64,000 nucleotides of DNA, taken from NCBI RefSeq assembly GCF_000174435.1, contig NZ_ACJN02000001.1:240001-304000 (forward strand). The letters are read 5' to 3'. Source of the DNA: Desulfonatronospira thiodismutans ASO3-1. Its GTDB lineage: Bacteria; Desulfobacterota; Desulfovibrionia; Desulfovibrionales; Desulfonatronovibrionaceae. The notes below the pieces were generated by a model that was not told where the DNA came from, did no database searches, and saw only the letters and a program-made list of their open reading frames with translations. The first letter of the stretch is position 1. Each line of letters begins with the position of its first letter. Of the stretch, positions 45,766-55,027 are shown piece after piece. A program made the translations under genes and the position numbers.

Positions 45766-47751
45766 ATGAAAAAGGCTCTTGTTTTCCTGATGATGGGCGT
45801 GTTTCTGGCCGGGACCACTGCAGCCTGGGCCCAGGAGGAACCGGCCCAGGCAGAAGAGGTCATGATGGATGAAGTGGTGGTTACCGCTACCAGGTTCGAG
45901 CGGGAAACGGAAAAGGTGCCGGCCAAGGTGACCATCATTGACCGGGAGGATATTGAAAAAAGCGGGGCGCATAACGTGCCGGAAGTTTTGCGTAATCTGG
46001 GAGGAGTCCATGTCCGGGACATGGATGGCAACCGTATGAATCAGACCCTGGACATGGGCGGATTCGGCGAAGGGTCGCAACACCGCACAGCAGTACTCAT
46101 CAACGGCCGCAGGCTCAATCCCGTTGACCTGAGCAATGTTCGCTGGAGCACCATTTCCCTGGACATGGTGGAGCGTATCGAGGTCATGCACGGGGGCAAC
46201 GCAGTGCTTTACGGGGACAACGCCATGGGTGGTGTGATCAATATTATTACCAGAAGGCCGGAAGAGGGAGTCCAAGGGGATGTGGAAGCAAGCGTGGGCA
46301 GCTTTGACACCTTCGGGACCCGGGCTGCAGTGAACATGGGTCGAGACAGATTCGGCATGGTGGTTGGGGTGAATCACTATCAGAGCGACGGCTACCGGGA
46401 CCGCTCCGAGGTGGAGAATTATGGCCTGTTCACAAGGCTGGAGGCTGATCCGACAGATGCTTTAAGAATTTACGGCGAAGTAGATGCCAACAAAGCAGAG
46501 TATGAGATTCCTGGAGCCCTGACCAGGCAACAAAAACGTGATGACCGAAAACAGGCACAGCCTGATGATCCGGCTTGGGGGATTTTTAGAGAAGACGACA
46601 AAACAAACGACCAGGATCTTGCCCTGTCTTTCGGCCTGGAATCGGATGTATCTGAATACGGAATTCTGGATATGCAGTTCACCTATCACCAGCAGGATCG
46701 AGAAAGAACTATGGATGGGCTGTATTCTGAATTCGATATCAATACCTGGGGTTTTACTCCCAAGTATATTCTGGACAGACCGTTGGGAAAAATGGACAAC
46801 AGGCTTACACTGGGGCTTGATTTTTATCGCACAGAATATGACGCAGACTTTGTCGATATGGGTAATGAGTTCGATCATGTTCAGAGAAGCTGGAGCGGTT
46901 ATCTGCAAAATGAACTGGAGCTGCTTGATAATCTGGTGCTGAACCTTGGAGCCAGGTATCAGGATACTGACTACAGGCTCAAGAAGAAAGGACTCAGCAG
47001 GGAAACAACAGGCGATCCAGAATGGGCCTGGAATGCCGGCCTGGCCTATTCCTTCTGGGAGCACTCCAAGATCTATGCCCGGGCATACCAGGCCTTCCGC
47101 TATCCCCTGGTTGATGAATACATGATTCTATCCACCGGGGATGTTAATATGGATCTGGAGCACGAAACACAGCAGGGCTATGAAGCAGGAGTAGGCTGGG
47201 ATTTTCGGAATGTGCTTCAATTAGATCTGCGAGGATTTTATTTCACTGTTGATGATGAGATAGTTTACGACAATATAAAAGAAATGAATATTAATCTTAA
47301 CGAAACTGAGCATAAGGGGGGCGATCTGGATATAACCTACAAAGTCATGGACAAAGTGAGACTTTTTGCCTCTGTGGGATATATTGATGCAAAAATCACC
47401 TCAGGCGATCATGATGGCAATACCATTCCTTTAGTTCCTGAATGGAAAGGACATGCAGGTGTTGAACTTGGAAGGTTTAACGGAATACTGTTCGGGCTTC
47501 AGAGCAATTATGTAGGCGAAAGATATTATGGAAATGACTATGACAACGTGTTAGATAAAATGTCATCTTACAACACCTGGGATGCATATCTGTCTTATAA
47601 GCGCAATCAATGGGAGTTTTTCGGACATGCCAAGAACCTTTTTGGCGAAACGTACTCAGATGAAGCCTTCTATAATGAGTGGGATGATCGGTACAGCTAC
47701 TATCCTCAGCCGGAAGAGGAATACATGGTTGGAGTACGGTATAAATTTTAG
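45766..47751 (+). CDS. btuB: TonB-dependent outer-membrane receptor, cobalamin uptake (BtuB-like)
   Basis: A 661-residue outer-membrane protein with a signal peptide (to AWA-QEE), a TonB box (DEVVVTATRF, ~36-45), a plug domain and a 22-strand-type beta barrel ending in the aromatic C-terminus GVRYKF. It is preceded by AGGAGG and the riboswitch. The cobalamin assignment rests on the riboswitch and the btuFCD genes, as TonB receptors are poorly separated by sequence alone. Confidence 0.9.
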   Translation: MKKALVFLMMGVFLAGTTAAWAQEEPAQAEEVMMDEVVVTATRFERETEKVPAKVTIIDREDIEKSGAHNVPEVLRNLGGVHVRDMDGNRMNQTLDMGGFGEGSQHRTAVLINGRRLNPVDLSNVRWSTISLDMVERIEVMHGGNAVLYGDNAMGGVINIITRRPEEGVQGDVEASVGSFDTFGTRAAVNMGRDRFGMVVGVNHYQSDGYRDRSEVENYGLFTRLEADPTDALRIYGEVDANKAEYEIPGALTRQQKRDDRKQAQPDDPAWGIFREDDKTNDQDLALSFGLESDVSEYGILDMQFTYHQQDRERTMDGLYSEFDINTWGFTPKYILDRPLGKMDNRLTLGLDFYRTEYDADFVDMGNEFDHVQRSWSGYLQNELELLDNLVLNLGARYQDTDYRLKKKGLSRETTGDPEWAWNAGLAYSFWEHSKIYARAYQAFRYPLVDEYMILSTGDVNMDLEHETQQGYEAGVGWDFRNVLQLDLRGFYFTVDDEIVYDNIKEMNINLNETEHKGGDLDITYKVMDKVRLFASVGYIDAKITSGDHDGNTIPLVPEWKGHAGVELGRFNGILFGLQSNYVGERYYGNDYDNVLDKMSSYNTWDAYLSYKRNQWEFFGHAKNLFGETYSDEAFYNEWDDRYSYYPQPEEEYMVGVRYKF

Positions 47752-47792
47752 ATCAATAATTTCAAACTCTTGAAGGGTAAAGCCTGACAGCC

Positions 47793-48422
47793 ATGTATGA
47801 TTACTTTGTAAGCGGCGGGCCGGTAATGTATCCATTGCTGGCCTGCTCCATCATAGCTCTCACAGTGACCATAGAAAGGGTCATTTTCTGGACCCTGGTG
47901 CACGTGCGCCGTGATCCGGCCCTGGTGGACGAGGTCCTGGATCTCTACCGCCTGGAGGACTGGGAGTCCATCAAACAGAAGGTGTCCGGTTCCAGAGATT
48001 TTGTAATCCGGGTACTGGTAAGCGGCATCCTGCACCGGGACTTTTCCATGGGCAAGGCCATGGAGTCGGCCGCCGGGGAGGAGATCAAGCGCATGCAGCG
48101 TTTCAACGGTGTCCTGGATACCATGATCACCGTGGCTCCCCTTCTGGGTATCCTGGGTACAGTGATAGGCATTATTCATTCCTTTGATATTCTGGGGCAG
48201 ACCGGTGGCATAGAAGAGCCAAGGGAAGTGACCGCAGGCATCGCCCAGGCGCTTATCACCACAGCCACGGGGCTGGTCATTGCCATCCTGGCCCTTTTCC
48301 CGTTCAAGTTTTTCAGCAGCCGGGTTGAGGATGCAGCCGCCATCATGGAAAGATACGCCACCAGCCTGGAGATCGTGCATGAAAAACAGCAGCAGGGGGC
48401 AGCGAGGCAGGAGCAGGTCTGA
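47793..48422 (+). CDS. exbB: ExbB-like proton channel subunit
   Basis: Inner-membrane subunit that uses the proton gradient to energise TonB. The 209-residue protein has three membrane helices; MITVAPLLGILGTVIGIIHSF and ITTATGLVIAILALF are the conserved MotA/TolQ/ExbB segments. It is co-encoded with btuB, exbD and tonB, overlaps exbD by 1 bp, and is presumably dedicated to cobalamin uptake. Confidence 0.92.
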   Translation: MYDYFVSGGPVMYPLLACSIIALTVTIERVIFWTLVHVRRDPALVDEVLDLYRLEDWESIKQKVSGSRDFVIRVLVSGILHRDFSMGKAMESAAGEEIKRMQRFNGVLDTMITVAPLLGILGTVIGIIHSFDILGQTGGIEEPREVTAGIAQALITTATGLVIAILALFPFKFFSSRVEDAAAIMERYATSLEIVHEKQQQGAARQEQV

Positions 48423-48832
48423 TGAAGCTGAACCGTCCCTTGCTGAAGCAGGCGCGTATCGAGATGCTGCCTTTAATTGATATCATTTTCCTGGTCCTGG
48501 TGGTATTCATCTATGCCATGCTGTCCATGGCCGTGCACCGAAGCCTCCCTGTGGATCTGCCTCTTTCTTCAGCCGTGGAAATCGATCCTGATGTACGCCT
48601 GACCATTACGGTCCAGGCGGACAGAAGCATTTACCTGGATAAGGAACCCGTAAACCTGGATGAACTAACGAGTCTGCTGCAGGACAAGGTGGCTGCCGGA
48701 AAAGACCCCGAAGTCACCCTGGTGGCGGATCAGGACTTAGTTTATCAGCAGCTTTTTGCTGTACTGGACCGCATCAAGGAAGCAGGCATTGCCAATATCT
48801 CCCTGCAGGCGGAGGAAGCCTCACAGCCATGA
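48422..48832 (+). CDS. exbD: ExbD-like TonB energising protein
   Basis: A 136-residue protein with one membrane helix near the N-terminus containing the essential Asp (MLPLIDIIFLVLVVF) and a periplasmic domain. It pairs with ExbB; the start overlaps the exbB stop and its own end overlaps tonB by 4 bp. Confidence 0.92.
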   Translation: MKLNRPLLKQARIEMLPLIDIIFLVLVVFIYAMLSMAVHRSLPVDLPLSSAVEIDPDVRLTITVQADRSIYLDKEPVNLDELTSLLQDKVAAGKDPEVTLVADQDLVYQQLFAVLDRIKEAGIANISLQAEEASQP

Positions 48833-49674
48833 AAAGACTTGCCGTGGCAGTCCTTCTGGCATTATTTGCCCATGGCCTGCTTTTGTTGACTGGAGACTTT
48901 CAGATGAAGCAAAGAGCCGGCCGGGACGCGGATGAACCAAAGCGTATTTCAGTCAGCCTGGAGCACTATACGCCTCATGAACAAGGGCAGACAGAAGAAG
49001 TCTCTGACCATGAGTTTGAACTGCCAGAAGAGCCAGATGAGTCAGAAGATCCAGAGGAATCAGAGACTGAAAAAAAGCCCCCCCAGGAGCCGGTGGAGGA
49101 AGAACTGCCCCGGCAGCCTGAGCCGGAAAAAAAGCAGCCTGAGGAAGAGACCCGTGTAAAGCAGGCTCAGGCATTGCAGGAGGCAGAGGCTGCTCATGAG
49201 GCTGAATCCGGGCCTGAGCAGGAGGAAAAGACCCGGGAAGCAGACGTACAAAAACCTGAAGACAGAACTTCCGCTCTAAATGCCAGCCCGGTTCCCCAGG
49301 AGCCGGCCGGTGCTCCCAGAATGATAAGCCAGGCAGCTCTCGAGGCCCATGAAGCCTTAGATGAATACATATCCGAGGCAGGCCGGGAAGATGAAGAACT
49401 GCAAATGGCCCGTCCCCTGTACCGGGAAAATACGCCTCCAGAGTATCCGCGCCGGGCCAGGCAGAGGAACCAGCAGGGAAAGGTAATCCTGGAGGTCCTG
49501 GTCAACAGCCGGGGACGGGTGGAGGAAATGGAAGTGGCTGAATCCAGCGGTTACTCCATTCTGGACCGGGCAGCCAAAGATGCTGTCCGGGACTGGGTTT
49601 TTGAACCAGGACGCAGGGGGGAGCAGTCGGTAGATACCCGGGTCAGGGTGCCGGTTAGATTTGAACTGCAGTAA
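48829..49674 (+). CDS. tonB: TonB energy transducer
   Basis: A 281-residue protein with an N-terminal membrane anchor (AVAVLLALFAHGLLLLTG), a long acidic, Pro/Glu-rich periplasmic spacer (~45-150), and a C-terminal TonB domain (ENTPPEYPRRARQRNQQGKV, AAKDAVRDWVFEPGR). It transmits energy to BtuB. The spacer is dominated by Glu and Gln rather than Lys-Pro repeats. Confidence 0.9.
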   Translation: MKRLAVAVLLALFAHGLLLLTGDFQMKQRAGRDADEPKRISVSLEHYTPHEQGQTEEVSDHEFELPEEPDESEDPEESETEKKPPQEPVEEELPRQPEPEKKQPEEETRVKQAQALQEAEAAHEAESGPEQEEKTREADVQKPEDRTSALNASPVPQEPAGAPRMISQAALEAHEALDEYISEAGREDEELQMARPLYRENTPPEYPRRARQRNQQGKVILEVLVNSRGRVEEMEVAESSGYSILDRAAKDAVRDWVFEPGRRGEQSVDTRVRVPVRFELQ

Positions 49675-49697
49675 TGTATCTTAAACTGGAATAAGGT

Positions 49698-50630
49698 TTG
49701 ACATTGAAGACTGTAAATTATTTCAACACATTGATCTTCGCTTTATTCCTTCTGGCTTTGCATATCATATTGTCGGGGCCAGCCTTTGGCCAGCCCAGGG
49801 AACTGACCGACATGGCCGGGAGGACAGTGCTGGTCCCGGAAGAGCCGGAGCGGATCGTGGCCCTTGCTCCGAGCATCACTGAGCTCGTCTTTGCCCTGGA
49901 CAAGGAAGAAAATCTCAAAGGGGCAGTCCAGTACAGCGACTATCCCTCCAGGGCCGAAAAACTGCCCCGGGTGGGATCTTATGCCCGCCCTGACGTAGAG
50001 CGCATCGTCCGCCTGGAGCCGGACCTGGTCCTGGCCATTCGCGACGGCAATCCCAGGCAGACCATAGACCGCCTGGAAGGGATGGATATTCCGGTGTTCA
50101 CCCTGGACTCGGACAATCTGGAGGAGATCATGCAGAGCATTTCCGCCCTGGGCCTGGCCCTGAACGCTGAAGGCCGGGCCGGGGAGCTTGTCCGGGATAT
50201 GCAGGAGCGCCTGGACCAGGTGCAGGAAAAAGTCGCACCAGCTGAAAGCAGGCCTTCGGTGTTTTTTCAGGCCGATGCCGGACCCATCATAGGGGCCGGG
50301 GCATCAACTTTTATCGACGAGATGATCCATCTGGCCGGAGGAACAAACGCCCTGGCCCACAAAGAGCGCTATCCCCGTCTGGGATGGGAGGATATCCTCA
50401 GACTTGATCCTGATGTGGCGGTGATAGCCTCCATGTCCGGAGGCAAGGACGCCCACGAGTTGACCGCCGCATGGCAGAGATGGCCTCAGCTTAGGGCTGT
50501 GCAGCAGGAAAGGGTGCATGTGGTGGATGCTGACGTGTTTGAGCGTCCCACCCTTAGACTTCTGGACGGCCTGGAAATCCTGGCCGGGCTTATCCATCCT
50601 CAACTGTTTCCAGATTATAATGCATACTGA
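49698..50630 (+). CDS. btuF: periplasmic cobalamin-binding protein (BtuF-like)
   Basis: A 310-residue TroA-fold binding protein with a signal peptide (ending near FG-QPR), RIVALAPSITELVFALD and GTNALAHKERYPRLGWEDIL, blocks shared by BtuF/FhuD-type proteins. The start is uncertain (TTG at 49698 or 49704, after AAGG). It lies between tonB and btuC, which it overlaps. Confidence 0.9.
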   Translation: MTLKTVNYFNTLIFALFLLALHIILSGPAFGQPRELTDMAGRTVLVPEEPERIVALAPSITELVFALDKEENLKGAVQYSDYPSRAEKLPRVGSYARPDVERIVRLEPDLVLAIRDGNPRQTIDRLEGMDIPVFTLDSDNLEEIMQSISALGLALNAEGRAGELVRDMQERLDQVQEKVAPAESRPSVFFQADAGPIIGAGASTFIDEMIHLAGGTNALAHKERYPRLGWEDILRLDPDVAVIASMSGGKDAHELTAAWQRWPQLRAVQQERVHVVDADVFERPTLRLLDGLEILAGLIHPQLFPDYNAY

Positions 50631-51627
50631 GTTTACCCCGGTTGCCCGGAAACTGCTCCTTTCAATTCTGATTCTGGGGGGCATGCTGATAATTAGCTCC
50701 TCCCTGGGACTGGGTTTCGGATCCACAGGCAGCATGCTGGGCTCCCTGGGAGAGGTGTTTTTCCGGCCGCAGGAGGCGGACCAGGTGGCTGCGGCCATTA
50801 TCAAAGAGATCCGTCTTCCCCGGGTGGTCCTGGCTGCAGCGGTGGGAGGGACCCTGGCTCTGGGCGGGCTGGTCTTTCAGGCTCTGCTGCGCAATCCCCT
50901 GGCTGAGCCGTATATCCTGGGCATTTCCGGAGGCTCGGCCGTAGGGGCCATCCTGGGCATGTTCGCCGGGCTGGCCGCTTTCCCCGGAGTATCCATGAGT
51001 GCTTTTGCCGGAAGCATGCTTACCCTGGGCCTGGTCTTAATCCTGGCCGGGGGGCGCTCTCCTTTGCGCAGGGATTCCCTGATCCTGGGCGGAGTAATGA
51101 TGAACGCCTTTTTCGGGGCCATGATCATGTTTCTCATCTCCCTGTCCCAGGATGCCCAGATGCGCAGCATCCTGTTCTGGCTCATGGGGGACCTGTCCAT
51201 GATCAGTCCGCAGCAGCTGCCGGTGCTGCTGATGGTGCTGCCTGGCATGGCGGTGATCTTAGTGCTGGCCCGGCCCATGAATCTTTTGCTCATGGGCCGG
51301 GACACGGCCGCTTCCATGGGGGTCAATGTCCGCCTGGTCACCCTGGCCCTTCTGGTCTTTACCTCGCTCATGGTCAGCGTGGCTGTAAGCCAGTCCGGGC
51401 TTATAGGATTTGTAGGCCTGGCTGTGCCGCATATATTCCGGCTCATCCTGGGACCGGACCATCGCCTGCTCATACCGGCCTGCCTGCTGGGCGGGGCTTC
51501 CTATCTCATCCTCTGCGATCTTCTGGCCCGCACCCTGCCCCCTGAAGGAGAGATGCCCGTGGGCGTGGTCACCGCCCTTATCGGTGCTCCCCTGTTTATC
51601 TATCTCCTGTGGAGGTCCAGGAGATGA
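50620..51627 (+). CDS. btuC: cobalamin ABC transporter permease (BtuC-like)
   Basis: A 335-residue FecCD-family permease with about ten membrane helices. RLPRVVLAAAVGGTLALGGLVFQ, RNPLAEPYILGISGGSAVGA and GLIGFVGLAVPHIFR are signature regions. The start chosen (50620) overlaps the btuF stop; the frame is open upstream only as an overlap with btuF. Dimer partner of BtuD. Confidence 0.93.
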   Translation: MHTEFTPVARKLLLSILILGGMLIISSSLGLGFGSTGSMLGSLGEVFFRPQEADQVAAAIIKEIRLPRVVLAAAVGGTLALGGLVFQALLRNPLAEPYILGISGGSAVGAILGMFAGLAAFPGVSMSAFAGSMLTLGLVLILAGGRSPLRRDSLILGGVMMNAFFGAMIMFLISLSQDAQMRSILFWLMGDLSMISPQQLPVLLMVLPGMAVILVLARPMNLLLMGRDTAASMGVNVRLVTLALLVFTSLMVSVAVSQSGLIGFVGLAVPHIFRLILGPDHRLLIPACLLGGASYLILCDLLARTLPPEGEMPVGVVTALIGAPLFIYLLWRSRR

Positions 51628-52415
51628 ACGCGGTGAAAATTTCAGGAGTCAGTTTCAGCCGGGCCGGACAGCATATCCTGCAGGATATCAGCATGGAAGC
51701 CGGGGAAGGAGAATTCCTGGCCATAATCGGACCCAACGGCGCAGGCAAGACCACCCTGCTGCGCCTGGCTGCCGGCCTGGAGCAACCGGACAGTGGATGC
51801 GTGCAAATGCTGGGCAGGGCCGTATCCTCTTATACGCGCAGGGAGTTTGCGGCCCAAGTGGCCCTGGTGCCCCAGGAAGTGCCCTTAGAGATGCCATTCA
51901 AGGTGGCCGAGACCGTGCTTCTGGGGAGATCGCCGCATCTTGGACTGTGGGAGATGGAAGGGGAAAAGGACCGCCAGTTGGCCTTGCAGGCCATGCAGAA
52001 CATGGGGGTGGAGCATCTGGCCGGGCGGCGTCTGGATCAGCTGAGCGGGGGGGAACGCCAGAGGGTGTTCATTGCCCGGGCCATCTGCCAGCAGCCCCGG
52101 GTGCTTCTGCTGGACGAGCCCACCGCTTCCCTGGATCCGGCGCACCAGGTGGGCATAATGGATCTGCTGGAAGGATTGTGCCGGGAGCAGGGCGTGAGCG
52201 TAATCATGGTTTCCCATGAGCTGAACCTGGCGGCCATGTATGCAGACCGGATGCTTCTTTTAAGCAGGGGCAGGACCGCCGGGACGGGTGCGCCCCATGA
52301 GGTGCTCACCCGGGAACTCTTAGAAAAGAGCTACGGCTGCCGGATCATGGTGGATGAAAATCCCCTGGGCAAAGTTCCCCGGATGATGCCCGTGCCTGAA
52401 AAATACGGAAAGTAA
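51624..52415 (+). CDS. btuD: cobalamin ABC transporter ATPase (BtuD-like)
   Basis: A 263-residue ABC ATPase with Walker A GPNGAGKTTLL (~38-48), signature LSGGERQRV and Walker B LLLDEPTASLD. The ATG at 51624 overlaps the btuC stop (ATGA) and follows a GGAGGTCCAGGAG ribosome-binding region. It powers import by BtuC and ends the btu operon. Confidence 0.93.
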   Translation: MNAVKISGVSFSRAGQHILQDISMEAGEGEFLAIIGPNGAGKTTLLRLAAGLEQPDSGCVQMLGRAVSSYTRREFAAQVALVPQEVPLEMPFKVAETVLLGRSPHLGLWEMEGEKDRQLALQAMQNMGVEHLAGRRLDQLSGGERQRVFIARAICQQPRVLLLDEPTASLDPAHQVGIMDLLEGLCREQGVSVIMVSHELNLAAMYADRMLLLSRGRTAGTGAPHEVLTRELLEKSYGCRIMVDENPLGKVPRMMPVPEKYGK

Positions 52416-53003
52416 TAATCGTGTTTCACTGCAAGCATGGGATGTCCCTGGGATATGCAAAGGCCTCTTTTTCGGGATACAGCACTGCTAAGCGTCTCAG
52501 CATGGTCATCTGGCATCTGTTTTCTTCCTGGCGTCCTGCTACGCTTCTTAACATGGTTCGCGTGGCAGAACTGATTCCTCCAAGTGAACCCTGAAAGATT
52601 CACTCCCAAATGCTCTCGGCAAAACAACAAACCAACCTCAGGCATGATACTGAAAATTAAATTCAAAATAATTATTGACAAGTGCCCGGGACTTCATTAA
52701 ACAACTTCTTATACCGTTAAGGCGGAGCTATCCGGGCAAGTACATTTTAGGGCCGGCTTAATTTGAACATCCTTTTTTAATGTCGGCTGTACAGTAGAAC
52801 AGTTCAATTAACTGCCTGTTTCCCTGACCCGGTTATTTTTTGTTAACTTTCCCGTACTGTTTTTTTTAATCAGCTTATTGTCTTGTTGATAATAATTTTT
52901 ATCTTCGACATCATTATATCTGAGCACTACCATTAAAGCAGTGGACAACAATAAAATGTACGAGATGCTGGCCCTGAAAATCAATTACAAAAGGAGGCAA
53001 GCC
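52416..53003. other. intergenic region after btuD with an AT-rich operator-like site
   Basis: About 590 bp without a supported gene. GATAATAATTTTTATC at 52888-52903 resembles a Fur-type inverted repeat about 100 bp before the next gene. Other parts carry short fragments (GCGTGGTTCGCGTGG-like) also seen near 41980 and 54005. Confidence 0.4.
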
Positions 53004-53180
53004 ATGACCCTGAAATCAAGCATAAGCAGCCTGGACAAACAAACCCAGAGAGTGCTGCAACAAAAAATTGATTACCTGAACAGCAAAAACCCGGTTAACT
53101 TTGATGAATACTTAAGATGCGTCAGCATCATCAGGAAAAGTTTCCTGAAAAAGAAATGCGCTGAATCCGACAAATACTGA
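53004..53180 (+). CDS. small protein, unknown
   Basis: A 58-residue, basic helical protein (SISSLDKQTQRVLQQKIDYL) with no family that I recognise. AAGGAGG lies eight bases before the ATG at 53004, so it is preferred over the upstream ATG at 52941. It precedes a DUF2325 gene by 12 bp and is probably co-transcribed with it. Confidence 0.6.
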   Translation: MTLKSSISSLDKQTQRVLQQKIDYLNSKNPVNFDEYLRCVSIIRKSFLKKKCAESDKY

Positions 53181-53192
53181 AAGGGGGACATC

Positions 53193-53492
53193 ATGACCGC
53201 AGCAGTTATCGGAGGAATGGACAGGCTGCAGCCTCATTACCAGAAGACAGCCAGGAAGGCCGGGTACAAAATCAAAATGTTCACCGGGACGGAAAACACC
53301 ATCACTGAGCGGCTTGGCAGCATAGACCTGATGATAATATTCACCAACAAGGTCTCTCACAGCGCCCGCAAAAACGCTTTTGAAGCGGCCAGGTCCGAAA
53401 ATATCCCGGTTATAATGTGCCACTCCTGCGGGGTCTCCACTCTGCGGGACTGCCTGAATAATCCAAAGCCGGACTGTCCCATGAAGGGATAA
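53193..53492 (+). CDS. DUF2325 protein
   Basis: A 99-residue protein starting TAAVIGGMDRLQPHYQKTAR, with CHSCGVSTLRDCL near the end, as in DUF2325 proteins. The C-terminal cysteines could bind a metal or undergo redox change. Function unknown. AAAGGGGG lies before the ATG. Confidence 0.8.
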   Translation: MTAAVIGGMDRLQPHYQKTARKAGYKIKMFTGTENTITERLGSIDLMIIFTNKVSHSARKNAFEAARSENIPVIMCHSCGVSTLRDCLNNPKPDCPMKG

Positions 53493-53548
53493 AAAAGTAA
53501 TTGATCTTCAATCCCGCACCAGGCAGAGCCTTTCCCGGCAATCTAATT

Positions 53549-53740
53549 CTAAGCAGAAGCACTGGTATTCCGGGTTTGCTCAACCAAAGCCCGGTAGACG
53601 TCTTTCTCTTGATCTTCCCTGAGCATTCTGAGTGCCCTGCGAACTCCTTCGGCCATGGATATTCCGTATGTCCTGCTATAGCTTTCAAGCCAGGTCCTGT
53701 CTTCATCCGGCAGGGTGATAATTGTTCTTTGACCGGCCAT
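53549..53740 (-). CDS. ribbon-helix-helix (CopG-type) protein
   Basis: A 63-residue protein with RTIITLPDEDRTWLESYSR and AEGVRRALRMLRE, an RHH DNA-binding pattern. AAGGAG precedes the ATG at 53740. No toxin gene lies beside it, so it is an orphan antitoxin-like regulator. Confidence 0.72.
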   Translation of the reverse strand: MAGQRTIITLPDEDRTWLESYSRTYGISMAEGVRRALRMLREDQEKDVYRALVEQTRNTSASA

Positions 53741-54140
53741 GCTCCTTCTCCTTTTTGACATCATCATATCTATCGTTATCATGCATCAAAGAGTATCTGT
53801 GACCGCAAGTCATAAGAGCCGGTAATTCAAGTTGATCAGATAAGATGCACCTGCAAAAAGTCGATAAAATGAATAATTCAGAAATAAACAATCTACATAA
53901 CCCTTTGCTTTTACTGACACCTGCTTGCCCCGTGAAACCGGGATTCCTCCGGGGTGTTTCACCGGGGACCTCTGATCTCTGACATCTGTTCCGCGCCCTG
54001 CCACGCGCTTCGCGTGGTTCGCGTGGTTCGCGTGACAAAAGTGTCTTTTAGCAGTCACATCTGCCTATAGATGAATATGAGAGAATACGCGAAGTTGCTG
54101 ATCTCATGAAGCACCTTCAGCTCAATACTAACTTGATAGT

Positions 54141-54238
54141 CATTAAAACATGCCGATTCTCATCATTCAGGATTTTGCAGGTTCGAATATAATGATAACG
54201 GGTGTTTCTCTGACGCCCGCTTGATTCCTTTACAATGG
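54141..54238 (-). pseudogene. duplicated 3' end of the fic gene
   Basis: About 95 bp are nearly identical to the last 95 bp of fic at 38174-38270 and code on the minus strand for the same C-terminus (GRQRNTRYHYIRTCKILNDE). No other part of fic is present. The fragment supplies the stop codon of the truncated DUF4198 gene next to it. To the left (54060-54140) a plus-strand stretch reads PIDEYERIREVADLMKHL, perhaps an antitoxin fragment. Confidence 0.85.
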
Positions 54239-54565
54239 CATGTAGCGATTGGGATCGCGCTCCAGCACGAAAATATGCTGCCCCGGATTGGTAAGAATGA
54301 TATCATTATCATAATGGTTGGGGTTTTCAAAAAGGACGATTTCTTCCATCTCCTGCCCAGGCTTGAGCACTACCAGGCTCAGGTTGGTCTTATCTCTTTC
54401 CTCGAGAAGATAGTCAGGATGAGCATAATACGCACGAACATTAAACTCCTGGTCCGGCTCAACCGTAAAAGGCACTTCAGTCCATATGCAGTGCGCCAGG
54501 GACACTGAGAACGAGAATAACACCATGCTCAGCGTTGCCCAAAAAACAGTAATGACACTTTTCAT
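54230..54565 (-). pseudogene. DUF4198-type periplasmic protein, C-terminus lost
   Basis: A signal peptide (to SLA-HCI) is followed by IWTEVPFTVEPDQEFNVRAY and PGQHIFVLERDPNRY, the N-terminal half of DUF4198-type proteins, which are often associated with nickel or cobalt uptake. At residue 110 the frame enters the fic fragment and stops. AAGGAGG precedes the start, so a truncated product may still be made. Confidence 0.75.
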
Positions 54566-54718
54566 CTATGCCTCCTTTTTAGGCCTTAAAACAATCTAAA
54601 CCAGCCTACAGCATTAGTTAATAATAAAACTGAAATCCAAATTCATCTTCAAGGTGATCGAACGTCTAAACCAGGCAAAAACAGGATGTCAATATATTTT
54701 TGATGTTAAATTTCAACA

Positions 54719-55027
54719 TCAATTCCGATCAAAGACCTGGCCCTGCAAATAGCCAAAGGCTGCAACGCCAGCAGCATCCCCCAGAAAAACGGGATAAAAA
54801 ATGACCTGATTTGACCAGAGCCAGCCTGTATGAGTATCGTCTGGATTGTAACCACTGATGGAGCAGTCAATGATGGTGCCTGGCAACCGGACCCTTTTCT
54901 GAATGGTTACGTCCGGATAGAAATAAGTGCGGGAGAGCCAGTCCCCTTCGAGTTCAAATAAAGTGTCGCGGTAGTGCTGAACTGCTAACCCACTCCTATT
55001 CCTGATTCTCACAATAATACGCTGCAA
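54719..55027 (-). other. hypothetical reading frame containing a degraded family 1 element
   Basis: A 102-codon frame overlaps the end of the DUF4143 ATPase gene. It contains a 63-bp degraded family 1 copy (54848-54910, GTAACCACTGATGG to CTGAATGGTTAC) with near-matching flanks GTCTGGAT and GTCCGGAT. Whether it codes for a protein is doubtful. Confidence 0.35.
54848..54910. mobile_element. family 1 miniature element, 63 bp, degraded
   Basis: Left end GTAACCACTGATGG, right end CTTTTCTGAATGGTTAC; the interior TGATGGTGCCTGGC resembles the 70-bp copy at 2725. A family 2 arm remnant (AAATAAGTGCGGG) lies just to its right at 54924-54936. Confidence 0.6.

Noticed and set aside
45586-46377. 263-codon minus-strand frame over the riboswitch end and btuB
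   Set aside because: Antisense to the btuB signal peptide and plug, and it overlaps the terminator and leader; no domain recognised.
54719-55027. Firm call of a coding gene
   Set aside because: The frame contains a degraded miniature element and overlaps the 3' end of the DUF4143 ATPase gene, so it is listed only as a doubtful frame.
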